From Anaerotignum sp. (GTDB lineage Bacteria > Bacillota > Clostridia > Lachnospirales > Anaerotignaceae), in contig JAHHTW010000022.1 in the NCBI GenBank assembly GCA_020024265.1, positions 1 to 32,982 on the forward strand: a stretch of 32,982 nt of DNA, in the 5' to 3' direction. Both the position numbers and the translations under genes were made by a program. Below are positions 23,457 through 31,059 of this stretch, in pieces. Positions within the stretch are counted from its first letter, which is position 1, and every line of letters starts with the position of its first letter. Under the pieces are notes generated by a model that saw only the letters and a program-made list of their open reading frames with translations, had not been told where the DNA came from and made no database searches.

Positions 23457-23785
23457 CCGAAAATAACAAACTTAGGCGATATTATGCCATTTCTTAAAAG
23501 AATTTTATATAATTTGACAGATATTTTGCAAAAGCGTGATATTCGCTTTGCATTTTTTATAAAACACAAAACGCTGCATTGTCAACAGCCGATACAAAGG
23601 GTAAAAAACGCAGTTCTGCTCATACAGTACCCTGTTTTTCAAAAATATATGATTTTCATGAATGTATCATTGTATCTGCTTGGAATTTCGTATATAATAA
23701 GGCAGCACACAAAAAAACAAGCTGCAAACAAGCGCCCCCGCTTTGGGGCAACATATGTATTGCAGTAATTTCAGGAGGCGATTTT
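23457..23785. other. Gene-free divergent region
   Basis: No gene is supported in these 329 bases. They hold the plus-strand promoter at 23670-23698 and a short GCCCC/GGGGC hairpin near 23732-23747 in the leader of the next gene. Open frames on the plus strand are AT-bias artefacts. Confidence 0.5.
23670..23698 (+). promoter_or_regulatory. Promoter of the COG2426 - rsmA unit
   Basis: TTGTAT (23670-23675) and a perfect TATAAT (23693-23698) are 17 bases apart, about 80 bases before the TTG start. Confidence 0.6.
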
Positions 23786-24286
23786 TTGGCAGAAACAATA
23801 GCGAATTGGTTTGTAACAACATTTGAAGGAAGCATGGCACGGGAATGGATTGTATTTATCGTATCCCTACTTCCGATCTTGGAGCTACGTGGCGGCATCA
23901 TTGCGGGCTTTGCTATGGGCATGCAATGGCTACCGACATTCTTGATTGCTTACATCGGCAATCTATTGCCCATCCCTTTTATATTGATGTTTATTCGATA
24001 TATTTTTCAAATCCTCAAAAAAACACCGCTGCACGGTGTGGTAGAATGGTGCGAGCGCAAGGCAGAAAAAAAGAGTGACAGCATCCGCAAGTATGCCTAT
24101 TGGGGTATATTCCTCTTTGTTGCCGTACCGCTTCCGGGTACCGGAGCATGGATGGGTGCGCTCATCAGTGTCCTTTTGGGAATGAACGGCAAAAAAACAT
24201 TTCCTGTGATTATGGTAGGTGTATTGGTTGCAGGAATATTGGTTTCCATATTGTCCTTCGGACTGCTTGGCAACCTACCCATATAA
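23786..24286 (+). CDS. COG2426-type small membrane protein (putative small multidrug export protein)
   Basis: A 166-aa membrane protein. The sequence ELRGGIIAGFAMGM (about 31-44), the segment VPLPGTGAWMGALISVLLGM (about 113-132) and the final hydrophobic stretch are typical of the COG2426 family, annotated as small multidrug export proteins; transport has little direct support. Four membrane segments are seen, with a basic loop (EWCERKAEKKSDSIRKYA) in the middle. The start is TTG, placed by CAGGAGGCGA five to six bases ahead; no ATG fits until residue 14. It ends 13 bases before rsmA and is probably co-transcribed with it. Confidence 0.85.
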   Translation: MAETIANWFVTTFEGSMAREWIVFIVSLLPILELRGGIIAGFAMGMQWLPTFLIAYIGNLLPIPFILMFIRYIFQILKKTPLHGVVEWCERKAEKKSDSIRKYAYWGIFLFVAVPLPGTGAWMGALISVLLGMNGKKTFPVIMVGVLVAGILVSILSFGLLGNLPI

Positions 24287-24299
24287 GGAGGCAATGTGA

Positions 24300-25181
24300 A
24301 TGATTGAACGTATTTCCACACCCTCCCGCACCAAAGAAATTATAGAAGCAAATGCTTTTTACTTCAAAAAGAACTTTGGTCAGAATTTCTTGATTGACAG
24401 CAATATATTGGAAAACATCGCAGCGTGCGCACAGGTAACAAAGGACGACTGTGTATTGGAAATCGGTCCGGGTATCGGCAGTCTGACACAGGTGCTTGCA
24501 GAACATGCAAAAGAAGTGATTGCCATTGAAATCGACAACAGTCTGATCCCTATATTGTCGCAAACACTCGCACCCTATGACAACATCGAAATCCGCAATC
24601 AGGATATATTGAAAACAGATATCAATGCCATCATACAGGAGAAAAACAACGACAAACCCATCAAGGTCGTTGCCAATTTGCCCTACTACATCACAACACC
24701 CATTATTATGGATTTGCTGGAAAACGAGCGGAACGTAGAAAGCATTACGGTTATGGTGCAAAAAGAAGTGGCAGAGCGTATGCAGGCAGGGCCAAAGGAA
24801 AAAGAATACGGTGCATTGTCCATTGCCGTACAATACTACTGTGATGCGCACTTGGATATGATTGTACAGCCTTCCTGCTTTATGCCTCGTCCAAAGGTTG
24901 CATCTGCTGTGATCACGCTGCGTGTTTTGCCGCAGCGCAAGGTAAAAACAGCAGATGAGGCATTGTTTTTCCATGTAGTGAAATGCGCTTTTGCACAGCG
25001 GCGCAAAACGCTGGTGAACTGCTTGGATCATCAGGGCAATCTTGGACTAACCAAAGAAGAAATCGGTATGATATTACAGGGGCTTGGCTGGGATGTACGC
25101 ATTCGTGGGGAAGCACTTTCCATTGCGGATTTTGCACGGCTTACAGATGCCATACTGGCAGCACAGCAGGCGAAGGTGTAA
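24300..25181 (+). CDS. rsmA: 16S rRNA (adenine1518/1519-N6)-dimethyltransferase RsmA (KsgA)
   Basis: A 293-aa SAM-dependent methyltransferase that dimethylates two adenines in the 3' hairpin of 16S rRNA during 30S maturation. It has KKNFGQNFLIDSNIL (about 23-37), SAM motif I LEIGPGIGSLTQ (about 54-65), EIDNSL (about 79-84), the catalytic NLPYYITTPII (about 125-135) and SCFMPRPKVASAVI (about 197-210). AAGGAGG lies eight bases before the ATG. The TAA stop is also the first bases of a palindromic repeat, so repeat DNA begins exactly at the gene end. Confidence 0.97.
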   Translation: MIERISTPSRTKEIIEANAFYFKKNFGQNFLIDSNILENIAACAQVTKDDCVLEIGPGIGSLTQVLAEHAKEVIAIEIDNSLIPILSQTLAPYDNIEIRNQDILKTDINAIIQEKNNDKPIKVVANLPYYITTPIIMDLLENERNVESITVMVQKEVAERMQAGPKEKEYGALSIAVQYYCDAHLDMIVQPSCFMPRPKVASAVITLRVLPQRKVKTADEALFFHVVKCAFAQRRKTLVNCLDHQGNLGLTKEEIGMILQGLGWDVRIRGEALSIADFARLTDAILAAQQAKV

Positions 25182-25256
25182 GACCTTGGCACTCCGTCCC
25201 AAACCCTGCAAGGGACCCTTCTTTTTTGGGGCTTTGCCCCAAACCCCCAATTGGGA
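25180..25256 (-). repeat. Degenerate palindromic repeat, copy C
   Basis: It reads on the minus-type orientation: AAGACCTTGG, CCCAAACCCTGCAAGGGACCC, then a clean hairpin TTGGGGC-ttt-GCCCCAA (25226-25242). It starts inside the rsmA stop codon. The first hairpin is worn compared with copies A and B. Confidence 0.75.
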
Positions 25257-25330
25257 AAAATTGAGGTATGGTATCACAACCCCAAAATCACCACCACACA
25301 CTCGTGAACCAATATACGCCATCATAACTT

Positions 25331-25532
25331 AAGACCTTGAGGCAATGCCTCAAGGTCTATAACGGGTCAAGGGACGATGTCCCTTGTGGGGTATTGGGGC
25401 AAAGCCCCAAGGTCTATAACGGGTCAAGGGACGATGTCCCTTGTGGAGTATTGGGGCAAAGCCCCAAGGTCTATAACGGGTCAAGGGACGGCGTCCCTTG
25501 TGGGGTATTGGGGCAAAGCCCCAAGGTCTTTG
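25331..25532 (+). repeat. Three tandem 57-bp palindromic units, copy D
   Basis: Units start at 25354, 25411 and 25468, exactly 57 bp apart, each beginning GGTCTATAAC and containing two hairpins: CAAGGGAC-gat-GTCCCTTG and TTGGGGC-aaa-GCCCCAA. Unit three varies at the first loop (GGC for GAT, and its arms follow), unit two has GTGGAG for GTGGGG. A half unit with TTGAGGC-aat-GCCTCAA (25337-25353) precedes, and GGTCT ends the array. It sits between rsmA and the metK promoter. Confidence 0.95.
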
Positions 25533-25552
25533 ATCTGAAAAAAAATTTTTCA

Positions 25553-25581
25553 TTGACAGGGTAGCTGCAAAATGATACAAT
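25553..25581 (+). promoter_or_regulatory. Promoter of metK
   Basis: A perfect TTGACA (25553-25558) and TACAAT (25576-25581), 17 bases apart, ending about 20 bases before the riboswitch. Confidence 0.8.
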
Positions 25582-25605
25582 GATTGCATAAAAATAAAAG
25601 GAACG

Positions 25606-25734
25606 CTTATCTAGAGTGGTCGAGGGACAGGGCCCGATGACACCCGGCAACCGGCAATGCTGCACGGTGCCAATTCCCCCGCATTCCATGCGGAAGATGA
25701 GTGCAGATATGTAGGCCCTGTTGGGCTTTTTTTT
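25606..25734 (+). promoter_or_regulatory. SAM-I (S-box) riboswitch with terminator
   Basis: The conserved S-box parts occur in order: CTTATC (25606-25611), AGAG, GAGGGA (25622-25627), GGCCC, GATGA, CCCGGCAACC (25643-25652), GGTGCCAATTCC, a GCGG hairpin, and GATGAG (25696-25701) closing P1. A terminator follows: GGCCC (25714-25718), TGTT loop, GGGCT, then eight T. Bound SAM should stop transcription and so lower MetK output. The 5' arm of the terminator (GGCCCTGT, 25714-25721) is complementary to ACAGGGCC in the aptamer (25627-25634). Confidence 0.95.
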
Positions 25735-25788
25735 ATGCCCAAAACACATACCTCGGCCCTCTGTGGAAAAACAAAGGAGGCATATTTG

Positions 25789-26961
25789 ATGAGCAAAAGA
25801 CTTTTTACATCCGAGTCCGTAACAGAGGGACATCCCGATAAAATCTGTGACCAGATTTCCGATGCCGTATTGGATACCATTTTGGCAAAAGACCCAAACG
25901 CACGTGTTGCATGCGAAACCGCAACCACCACAGGCATCATTTTCGTTATGGGTGAAATTACAACCAATACCTATGTAGACGTAGAAAGCGTAGTACGCAA
26001 TACACTCAATGAAATCGGTTATAACCGTGCAAAATTCGGTTTCGACTGCGAAACCTGCTCCGTGATCACATCCATACATGGTCAGTCCCCAGATATTGCA
26101 CAGGGTGTGGATAAATCCTTGGAACAAAAAAGCGGTACCGACGATAGCGAATTTGATACAGGCGCAGGCGATCAGGGTATGATGTTCGGCTTTGCATGTG
26201 ACGAAACGGATGAATTGATGCCACTGCCCATTTCCCTTGCACATAAGCTGACAAGAAAACTGACAGAAGTACGCAAAAACGGAACACTCTCCTATCTGCG
26301 TCCTGATGGCAAGGCACAGGTCACTGTAGAATATGTAGATGATAAGCCTACCCGTATTGATACCATCGTTGTTTCCACACAGCACGATCCCGATGTGACA
26401 CAAGAACAGATTCGGGAAGATATCATTGCACAGGTTGTCAAAGCAGTCATCCCCGCAGAGCTTTTGGATGCAGCTACAAAATATTATATCAATCCAACCG
26501 GTCGTTTTGTCATTGGCGGCCCTCAGGGTGACAGCGGTCTGACAGGCAGAAAAATCATTGTAGACACATACGGCGGCTATGCAGCACATGGCGGCGGTGC
26601 ATTCAGCGGCAAAGACCCCACAAAGGTAGACCGTTCTGCTTGCTATGCAGCAAGATATGTTGCAAAAAATATTGTTGCCAGCGGCATTGCAAAGAAATGC
26701 GAAGTACAGCTTGCATATGCGATTGGTGTGGCACAGCCTGTATCCATATTGGTCAATACATTCGGCACAGGTAAAATCTCTGATGATGAAATTACAGAGC
26801 TGGTACGCAAGAACTTTGATCTGCGTCCGGCAGCAATCATCAAAAACTTTGATCTGCGCAGACCAATCTATAAGCAGGTAGCTGCTTATGGTCACTTTGG
26901 CAGAACGGACTTGGATCTGCCATGGGAAAAAACGGATCGTGTAGATATATTTCATGTATAA
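25789..26961 (+). CDS. metK: S-adenosylmethionine synthetase
   Basis: A 390-aa enzyme of normal length that makes SAM from methionine and ATP. Signatures are FTSESVTEGHPDKICDQISD (about 6-25), GAGDQGMMFGFA (about 121-132), GGPQGDSGLTGRKIIVDTYG (about 243-262) and the P-loop-like GGGAFSGKDPTKVDRSA (about 266-282). AAAGGAGG is eight bases before ATG 25789. It is the only gene behind a SAM-I riboswitch, giving feedback control, and ends at a strong terminator, so it is a single-gene unit. The long open frame on the opposite strand is a shadow. Confidence 0.98.
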   Translation: MSKRLFTSESVTEGHPDKICDQISDAVLDTILAKDPNARVACETATTTGIIFVMGEITTNTYVDVESVVRNTLNEIGYNRAKFGFDCETCSVITSIHGQSPDIAQGVDKSLEQKSGTDDSEFDTGAGDQGMMFGFACDETDELMPLPISLAHKLTRKLTEVRKNGTLSYLRPDGKAQVTVEYVDDKPTRIDTIVVSTQHDPDVTQEQIREDIIAQVVKAVIPAELLDAATKYYINPTGRFVIGGPQGDSGLTGRKIIVDTYGGYAAHGGGAFSGKDPTKVDRSACYAARYVAKNIVASGIAKKCEVQLAYAIGVAQPVSILVNTFGTGKISDDEITELVRKNFDLRPAAIIKNFDLRRPIYKQVAAYGHFGRTDLDLPWEKTDRVDIFHV

Positions 26962-27026
26962 AAATGAGGATTCCCTATACACTAACAGAAACGAGCTTTC
27001 TGTAATCCGTATCACATAGAACAAAC

Positions 27027-27075
27027 AAAAAGCCAAAGCTCTATAGACATTTTCGTCTGTTTGCTTTGGCTTTTT
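27027..27075 (+). terminator. Terminator after metK
   Basis: AAAAAGCCAAAGC (27027-27039) pairs perfectly with GCTTTGGCTTTTT (27063-27075), with an inner AGAC/GTCT stem and a T run. Confidence 0.9.
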
Positions 27076-27128
27076 TCTCACATCAGACACAAAAATATGC
27101 TGCTTTTGCTTTCTGTGACCAAAGTCCA

Positions 27129-27170
27129 TTGACATTTTACATAAAAAAGTCTACAATCTAATAGGATTAG
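27129..27170 (+). promoter_or_regulatory. copA promoter with small dyad
   Basis: TTGACA (27129-27134) and TACAAT (27152-27157) are 17 bases apart. CTAAT-agg-ATTAG (27158-27170) directly follows the -10 and could be an operator. A copper regulator gene (csoR or copY type) is not seen next to it. Confidence 0.65.
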
Positions 27171-27211
27171 TTTGCAATGGCTAACTTTTTATACATTAGG
27201 AGTGATCTCAG

Positions 27212-29761
27212 ATGAAGCAAAAATATGATATAACCGGTATGAGCTGCGCTGCCTGCTCAGCCCATATAGAAAAGAGCGTCAGCCAGCTTGACGGCGTACA
27301 ATCCGTCAATGTCAATCTGCTGCAAAACAGCATGGTAGTAGAATATGATGCGGACACGCTCAACGATGCAAAAATCATACAAGCCGTACAAAGCGGCGGC
27401 TATGGTGCATCCGTACAAGGCGAGCAGCAGGCTACGGCTGCACCAAAAAACGTTGCTGTAGAGGAAATGCACCACATGAAAAACAGATTGATTGCCTCTT
27501 TCTGCTTTTTGATTCCTCTGTTTTATATTTCTATGGGGCATATGATGGGTGCGCCTCTGCCCTCCATTCTGCTTGGGGATGAAAATGTCCTCATCTTCGC
27601 ATTGACACAGCTGTTACTGACCATTCCCGTATTGATCATCAACAAAAAATATTTTGTTGTCGGATTTCAGGCATTATTCCATCGCACACCAAATATGGAT
27701 TCTTTGATTGCGCTTGGCTCCGCCGCCTCTGTCGTATACAGCATATTTGCAATCTATGCAATGTCCTATTTTATGGGACACGGCGATATTCAAACTGCAC
27801 ATCATTATGGTATGGAGCTTTACTTTGAATCTGCCGCAATGATTTTAACATTGATTACCGTCGGCAAATATATGGAAACCCGTGCAAAGGGGAAAACTTC
27901 AGAAGCCATCAGCAGACTGATGGACTTAACACCCAAACAGGCTGTCGTCATTCGTGACGGCAAAGAAACAGAGATTCCCGTGGAACAGGTTGTCCTTGGG
28001 GATACCATTGTGGTACGCCCCGGTCAGGGAATTCCCGTCGATGGTACATTGATTGAAGGATTTTCTGCCATTGACGAAAGTGCCATTACAGGCGAAAGTA
28101 TTCCTGTAGAAAAAAATGTCGGGGACTCTGTCATTGGTGCAACCATAAACAAGAGCGGCTATTTCAAAATGACGGCAACCCGCATTGGCAAGGATACCAC
28201 ACTTTCACAAATCATCTCTTTGGTAGAGGAAGCCGGTGCATCCAAAGCACCCATTGCCAAGCTTGCAGACAAAGTCAGTGGTGTGTTTGTCCCAATCGTC
28301 ATATCCATTGCGGTATTGGCTTGTGCCATTTGGCTGCTTGCCGGCAATCAGTCCTTCTCATTTGCGCTTTCCATCGGCATTGCAGTGCTTGTCATTTCCT
28401 GCCCTTGTGCGCTGGGGCTTGCCACACCGACAGCAATCATGGTTGGTACCGGAAAGGGTGCGGAATACGGCATATTGGTCAAATCCGCAGAAGCATTGGA
28501 AACCGCTCACCAAATTCAGACGGTTGTTTTGGATAAAACCGGTACATTGACGGAGGGCAAACCCATTGTTACCGATGTGATATTGGCAAAAGGCATACTG
28601 CGTAATCGTTTGGTGGCACAGGCTGCTGCTGTAGAAGCCCTGTCCGAGCATCCGCTTGCACAGGCGATTGTCGCATATGCCAAAGAAAAGGAAATCCCAC
28701 TGCCGGCAGCGGAAAATCTGGTTGCAACCGCAGGGGAAGGCATTGCGGCAACCATAGACGGCAAGACCATTTTTGCCGGCAACCTCAAAATGATGCAGCA
28801 AAAACACATTGATCTGGGTGCGCTCTCCGATGTAGCGGCAAAGCTTGCCGAGGAAGGCAAAACCCCCTTATTCTTTGCGGAAAACGATACATTCTTGGGT
28901 ATCCTCGCATTGATGGATACATTAAAGCCCACCAGCAAAGATGCCGTAGACGCTTTGCACCAGATGGGCATTGATGTTGTGATGCTCACCGGCGATAACC
29001 AACGCACTGCAAATGCCATTGCCGATAAGCTCGGCATTCGTGCCATTGCAGAAGTTTTGCCCCAAGACAAGGAAAGAGAAGTCCGCCGTTTACAGGAAAG
29101 CGGAAAAAAGGTTGCCATGGTTGGCGACGGCATCAACGATGCACCTGCATTGATGCGTGCAGATGTCGGGATTGCCATTGGTGCCGGCACAGACGTTGCC
29201 ATTGAGTCTGCGGATATCGTACTGATGAAAAGCGACCTGATGGATGCAGTAACTGCGATCGAACTGAGCCATGCCACCATACGAAACATCAAGCAAAATC
29301 TGTTCTGGGCATTTTTCTACAACTCTTGTGGCATTCCCATTGCCGCTGGTGTATTCTATCCGCTCTTTGCTTTGAAGCTCAACCCTATGTTTGCAGCAGC
29401 GGCAATGAGCTTTAGCTCTGCGTTTGTTGTTGGGAATGCACTGCGTTTGAAGCTGTTTACACCAAAATTCAGTAAAAAGCAAAACACAGAAAAACCCACA
29501 CAATCTCATATACCAAACACAACACAGGAAACAACACAAAAGGAGGAAGCAACCATGCAAAAAGTATTGAAAATCGAAGGTATGATGTGTAACCACTGCA
29601 CAGGTCGTGTAGAACAGGCGCTCAACGCTCTGGAAGGTGTGAAAGCCGAAGTATCTCTGGAAGAAAAAAGCGCAACCGTAACACTATCTCAGGACATCAG
29701 CGATGATACGCTGGTAAAGACTGTCACAGATGCCGGCTACGAAGTTGTGGACATTCAGTAA
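27212..29761 (+). CDS. copA: Copper-exporting P1B-type ATPase with C-terminal CopZ-like domain
   Basis: An 849-aa Cu(I) pump. An N-terminal heavy-metal-associated domain has GMSCAAC (Cys12, Cys15). The pump core shows TGES (293-296), the membrane copper site CPC (397-399), phosphorylation site DKTGT (441-445), HP (480-481) and GDGIND (638-643). YN and MSFSS in the last two membrane segments mark the Cu(I) subgroup. After a Thr/Gln/Asn-rich linker (about 755-781) comes a second metal-binding domain with GMMCNHC (Cys793, Cys796). This last domain has its own ribosome binding site and ATG, so it may also be made separately. The family usually carries extra domains at the N-terminus, so the C-terminal place is unusual. 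Confidence 0.96.
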   Translation: MKQKYDITGMSCAACSAHIEKSVSQLDGVQSVNVNLLQNSMVVEYDADTLNDAKIIQAVQSGGYGASVQGEQQATAAPKNVAVEEMHHMKNRLIASFCFLIPLFYISMGHMMGAPLPSILLGDENVLIFALTQLLLTIPVLIINKKYFVVGFQALFHRTPNMDSLIALGSAASVVYSIFAIYAMSYFMGHGDIQTAHHYGMELYFESAAMILTLITVGKYMETRAKGKTSEAISRLMDLTPKQAVVIRDGKETEIPVEQVVLGDTIVVRPGQGIPVDGTLIEGFSAIDESAITGESIPVEKNVGDSVIGATINKSGYFKMTATRIGKDTTLSQIISLVEEAGASKAPIAKLADKVSGVFVPIVISIAVLACAIWLLAGNQSFSFALSIGIAVLVISCPCALGLATPTAIMVGTGKGAEYGILVKSAEALETAHQIQTVVLDKTGTLTEGKPIVTDVILAKGILRNRLVAQAAAVEALSEHPLAQAIVAYAKEKEIPLPAAENLVATAGEGIAATIDGKTIFAGNLKMMQQKHIDLGALSDVAAKLAEEGKTPLFFAENDTFLGILALMDTLKPTSKDAVDALHQMGIDVVMLTGDNQRTANAIADKLGIRAIAEVLPQDKEREVRRLQESGKKVAMVGDGINDAPALMRADVGIAIGAGTDVAIESADIVLMKSDLMDAVTAIELSHATIRNIKQNLFWAFFYNSCGIPIAAGVFYPLFALKLNPMFAAAAMSFSSAFVVGNALRLKLFTPKFSKKQNTEKPTQSHIPNTTQETTQKEEATMQKVLKIEGMMCNHCTGRVEQALNALEGVKAEVSLEEKSATVTLSQDISDDTLVKTVTDAGYEVVDIQ
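29555..29761 (+). CDS. copZ: Possible internally started CopZ-like copper chaperone (68 aa)
   Basis: Codon 782 of copA is an ATG preceded, six to eight bases upstream, by AAAGGAGGAAG, one of the best ribosome binding sites in the window. Starting there gives a complete 68-aa heavy-metal-associated domain: MQKVLKIEGMMCNHCTGRV, helix, strand SATVTLSQDIS, ending GYEVVDIQ, the size and layout of CopZ. A CopZ normally carries Cu(I) to CopA. The simplest reading is that separate copA and copZ genes were fused by loss of the copA stop, keeping the copZ start signals, so both fused and free forms may exist. This is inference; the domain could also be made only as part of CopA. Confidence 0.6.
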   Translation: MQKVLKIEGMMCNHCTGRVEQALNALEGVKAEVSLEEKSATVTLSQDISDDTLVKTVTDAGYEVVDIQ

Positions 29762-29791
29762 ATCTGTATGCGCTTTGCAGCAAATATTTTC

Positions 29792-29826
29792 AAAAGAGGG
29801 CAGCTTTTGTTGCTCTCTTTTTTATT
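29792..29826 (+). terminator. Terminator after copA
   Basis: AAAAGAGGGCAGC pairs with GTTGCTCTCTTTT with one bulge, followed by a long T run. Confidence 0.75.
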
Positions 29827-29959
29827 TTGCACAATCAAAGAACACCCGTATATGGGTGAAGTGGTGCTTTTGCTTCCGGCAAAACAACGGTATCTGATGT
29901 CAGGGAAATTGTATGCTATCCCCCATACAAGCTTTCTTTGCCGTTTTATGAAGCAAAAA

Positions 29960-30015
29960 AGACCTTGGGACGTTGCCCCAAGTCCCATAAGCCTTTCAAA
30001 AGGCTCTTTCAAGAC
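29960..30015 (-). repeat. Degenerate palindromic repeat, copy E
   Basis: AAGACCTTGGGACGTTGCCCCAAG opens like copy F, then GTCCC and a different hairpin, AGCCTTT-c-AAAAGGCT. It is worn but clearly related by its GACCTTGGG...CCCCAAG start. Confidence 0.6.
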
Positions 30016-30072
30016 TTGCCTGTTACGCAGTCACAATGCTGTCATGCTGTATCACAATTCCGGAGATATGAT

Positions 30073-30094
30073 GGCTGCCATTTTCATGGCAGCC
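30073..30094. repeat. Short perfect hairpin
   Basis: GGCTGCCAT (30073-30081) and ATGGCAGCC (30086-30094) around a four-base loop. It has no T run and no clear role. Confidence 0.5.
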
Positions 30095-30228
30095 GTACAT
30101 AGAGTGTAAAAGTCGTTTTTTCCATACACTGACAAATGCAGCAGCGCAAAATTCCTGATGGCAGGCAGCGCAAACCATCGCCTGATCCGGCAGTTCGGAT
30201 TTGGAAATACATTCCTTTTCCTACAGAC

Positions 30229-30265
30229 AAAAGGAGTGCTTTGGCAAAAGCCAAGCACTCCTTTT
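30229..30265 (-). terminator. Terminator of the MscS - DUF951 - secreted protein operon
   Basis: AAAAGGAGTGCTT and AAGCACTCCTTTT with inner GGC/GCC pair almost perfectly (one bulged T). T-rich ends occur on both strands. Confidence 0.85.
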
Positions 30266-30336
30266 TGATTTTTTGTTTGTATCTCTGAAGCCTGATACCA
30301 TGCCATACCAGTACGATATACGCACTGTATCCGTCA

Positions 30337-30816
30337 TCATTCTGCCTCTGCCACTTGCATCCCCTGATATTCCATCTCATACCTTCCGGAAAATGTATCG
30401 CCAACCAGATAGATCTGATATGTGCCTGCGTCTAAGACCAGTGTATGTTCATCCTCTGTCACAATATCATAAAACACGATTTCTTGTGTATCTGTATTGA
30501 CCATCAGCATCTTCAGCTGCCCATGTCTGCCATTGGCAAAAAAGGAAACCTTCCCCTTCTCTGTGGTCAACGTATCCAATGCCTGCACACCGCCCATCAG
30601 ACCGTATTTTTGTATGATGGTGCCTTCCTGTCCATCCGGTTCCTGTCCATGTTCTTTGATATTGTAAAACATGTGATGACCATGCGCACCCAATCCTGCA
30701 ATGACCTCTGCCGGCTTGGTAATCAATGTACTTTCTCGGGAGATTTCCGAAAAACTGGGAAAAAGCAAGCAGGCAATCAATACCAGCCACGAGGCACACG
30801 CCCATATCTTTTTCAT
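30337..30816 (-). CDS. Secreted or membrane-anchored protein of unknown function (159 aa)
   Basis: I do not recognise the family. Residues 1-25 (MKKIWACASWLVLIACLLF) form a signal peptide or a single membrane anchor. The rest (~134 residues) seems to be an outside beta-rich domain: VIAGLGAHGHHMFYNIKEHG, then VSFFANGRHGQLKMLMVNTD and LVLDAGTYQIYLVGDTFSG, a pattern like small beta-sandwich domains. Three His lie close together in GAHGHHM. AAAGGAGGAG places the start at ATG 30816, 34 bases after the DUF951 stop; an in-frame ATG upstream is too early. It is last in the run with MscS and DUF951, and its job is unknown. Confidence 0.75.
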   Translation of the reverse strand: MKKIWACASWLVLIACLLFPSFSEISRESTLITKPAEVIAGLGAHGHHMFYNIKEHGQEPDGQEGTIIQKYGLMGGVQALDTLTTEKGKVSFFANGRHGQLKMLMVNTDTQEIVFYDIVTEDEHTLVLDAGTYQIYLVGDTFSGRYEMEYQGMQVAEAE

Positions 30817-30849
30817 TTGCTTCTCCTCCTTTTGTGGGCAACACTGCAC

Positions 30850-31056
30850 TTAGTCTGGTGTATATTCCTTGTCGCTTGCAGAAACCAGTATTTTTTTTAC
30901 ATTTTTCTCAAACTTCACACGTGGCAGCATCACCATATGGTCGCAGCCACAGCACTTGATACGAAAATCAATGCCTGTACGCAGGATTTCCCACTGGTTA
31001 GAGCCACAAGGATGTGCCTTTTTCATTTGTACAATATCACCTACAGAAAACTGCAT
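30850..31056 (-). CDS. DUF951 family protein
   Basis: A 68-aa protein of the DUF951 family, which is small, common in Firmicutes and of unknown function. VGDIVQMKKAHPCGSNQWEI and IKCCGCDHMVMLPRVKFEKNVKKI are the typical signature; the Cys (CCGC) and His suggest metal binding. In many clostridia DUF951 lies next to an MscS-type channel, as here. Its ribosome binding site (AAGGAGGGA) is made of the last three codons of the MscS gene, three bases before its stop, so the two are tightly coupled. Probably cytoplasmic. Confidence 0.93.
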   Translation of the reverse strand: MQFSVGDIVQMKKAHPCGSNQWEILRTGIDFRIKCCGCDHMVMLPRVKFEKNVKKILVSASDKEYTPD

Positions 31057-31059
31057 CTC

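Larger units (their letters stand above)
29762..30336. other. Gene-free stretch between copA and the minus-strand operon
   Basis: No gene is supported. It holds the copA terminator (29792-29826), a degenerate palindromic repeat (29960-30015), a 9-bp hairpin (30073-30094) and the terminator of the facing operon (30229-30265). A minus frame near 30100-30230 contains Cys-x2-Cys but begins with a stop and has no start signals. Confidence 0.5.

Noticed and set aside
25331..25532. CRISPR-like array
   Set aside because: The units touch each other without variable spacers, and no cas genes are near.
25337..25564. Open frame of 75 codons with a repeated 19-residue unit
   Set aside because: It exists because the 57-bp repeat is a multiple of three; it lacks start signals and the repeat occurs elsewhere without any open frame.
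25471..27135. 554-codon open frame on the minus strand over metK
   Set aside because: Antisense shadow of metK codon use; Cys/Ile-rich text with no family features, and it crosses the riboswitch.
29768..30109. 113-codon plus-strand frame after copA
   Set aside because: It spans the terminator and a repeat copy, has no ribosome binding site and no protein-like features.
30084..30404. Minus frames with Cys-rich text that recall zinc ribbons
   Set aside because: Only one Cys-x2-Cys pair is found in the best frame, which starts with a stop; others lie over a terminator and the next gene.
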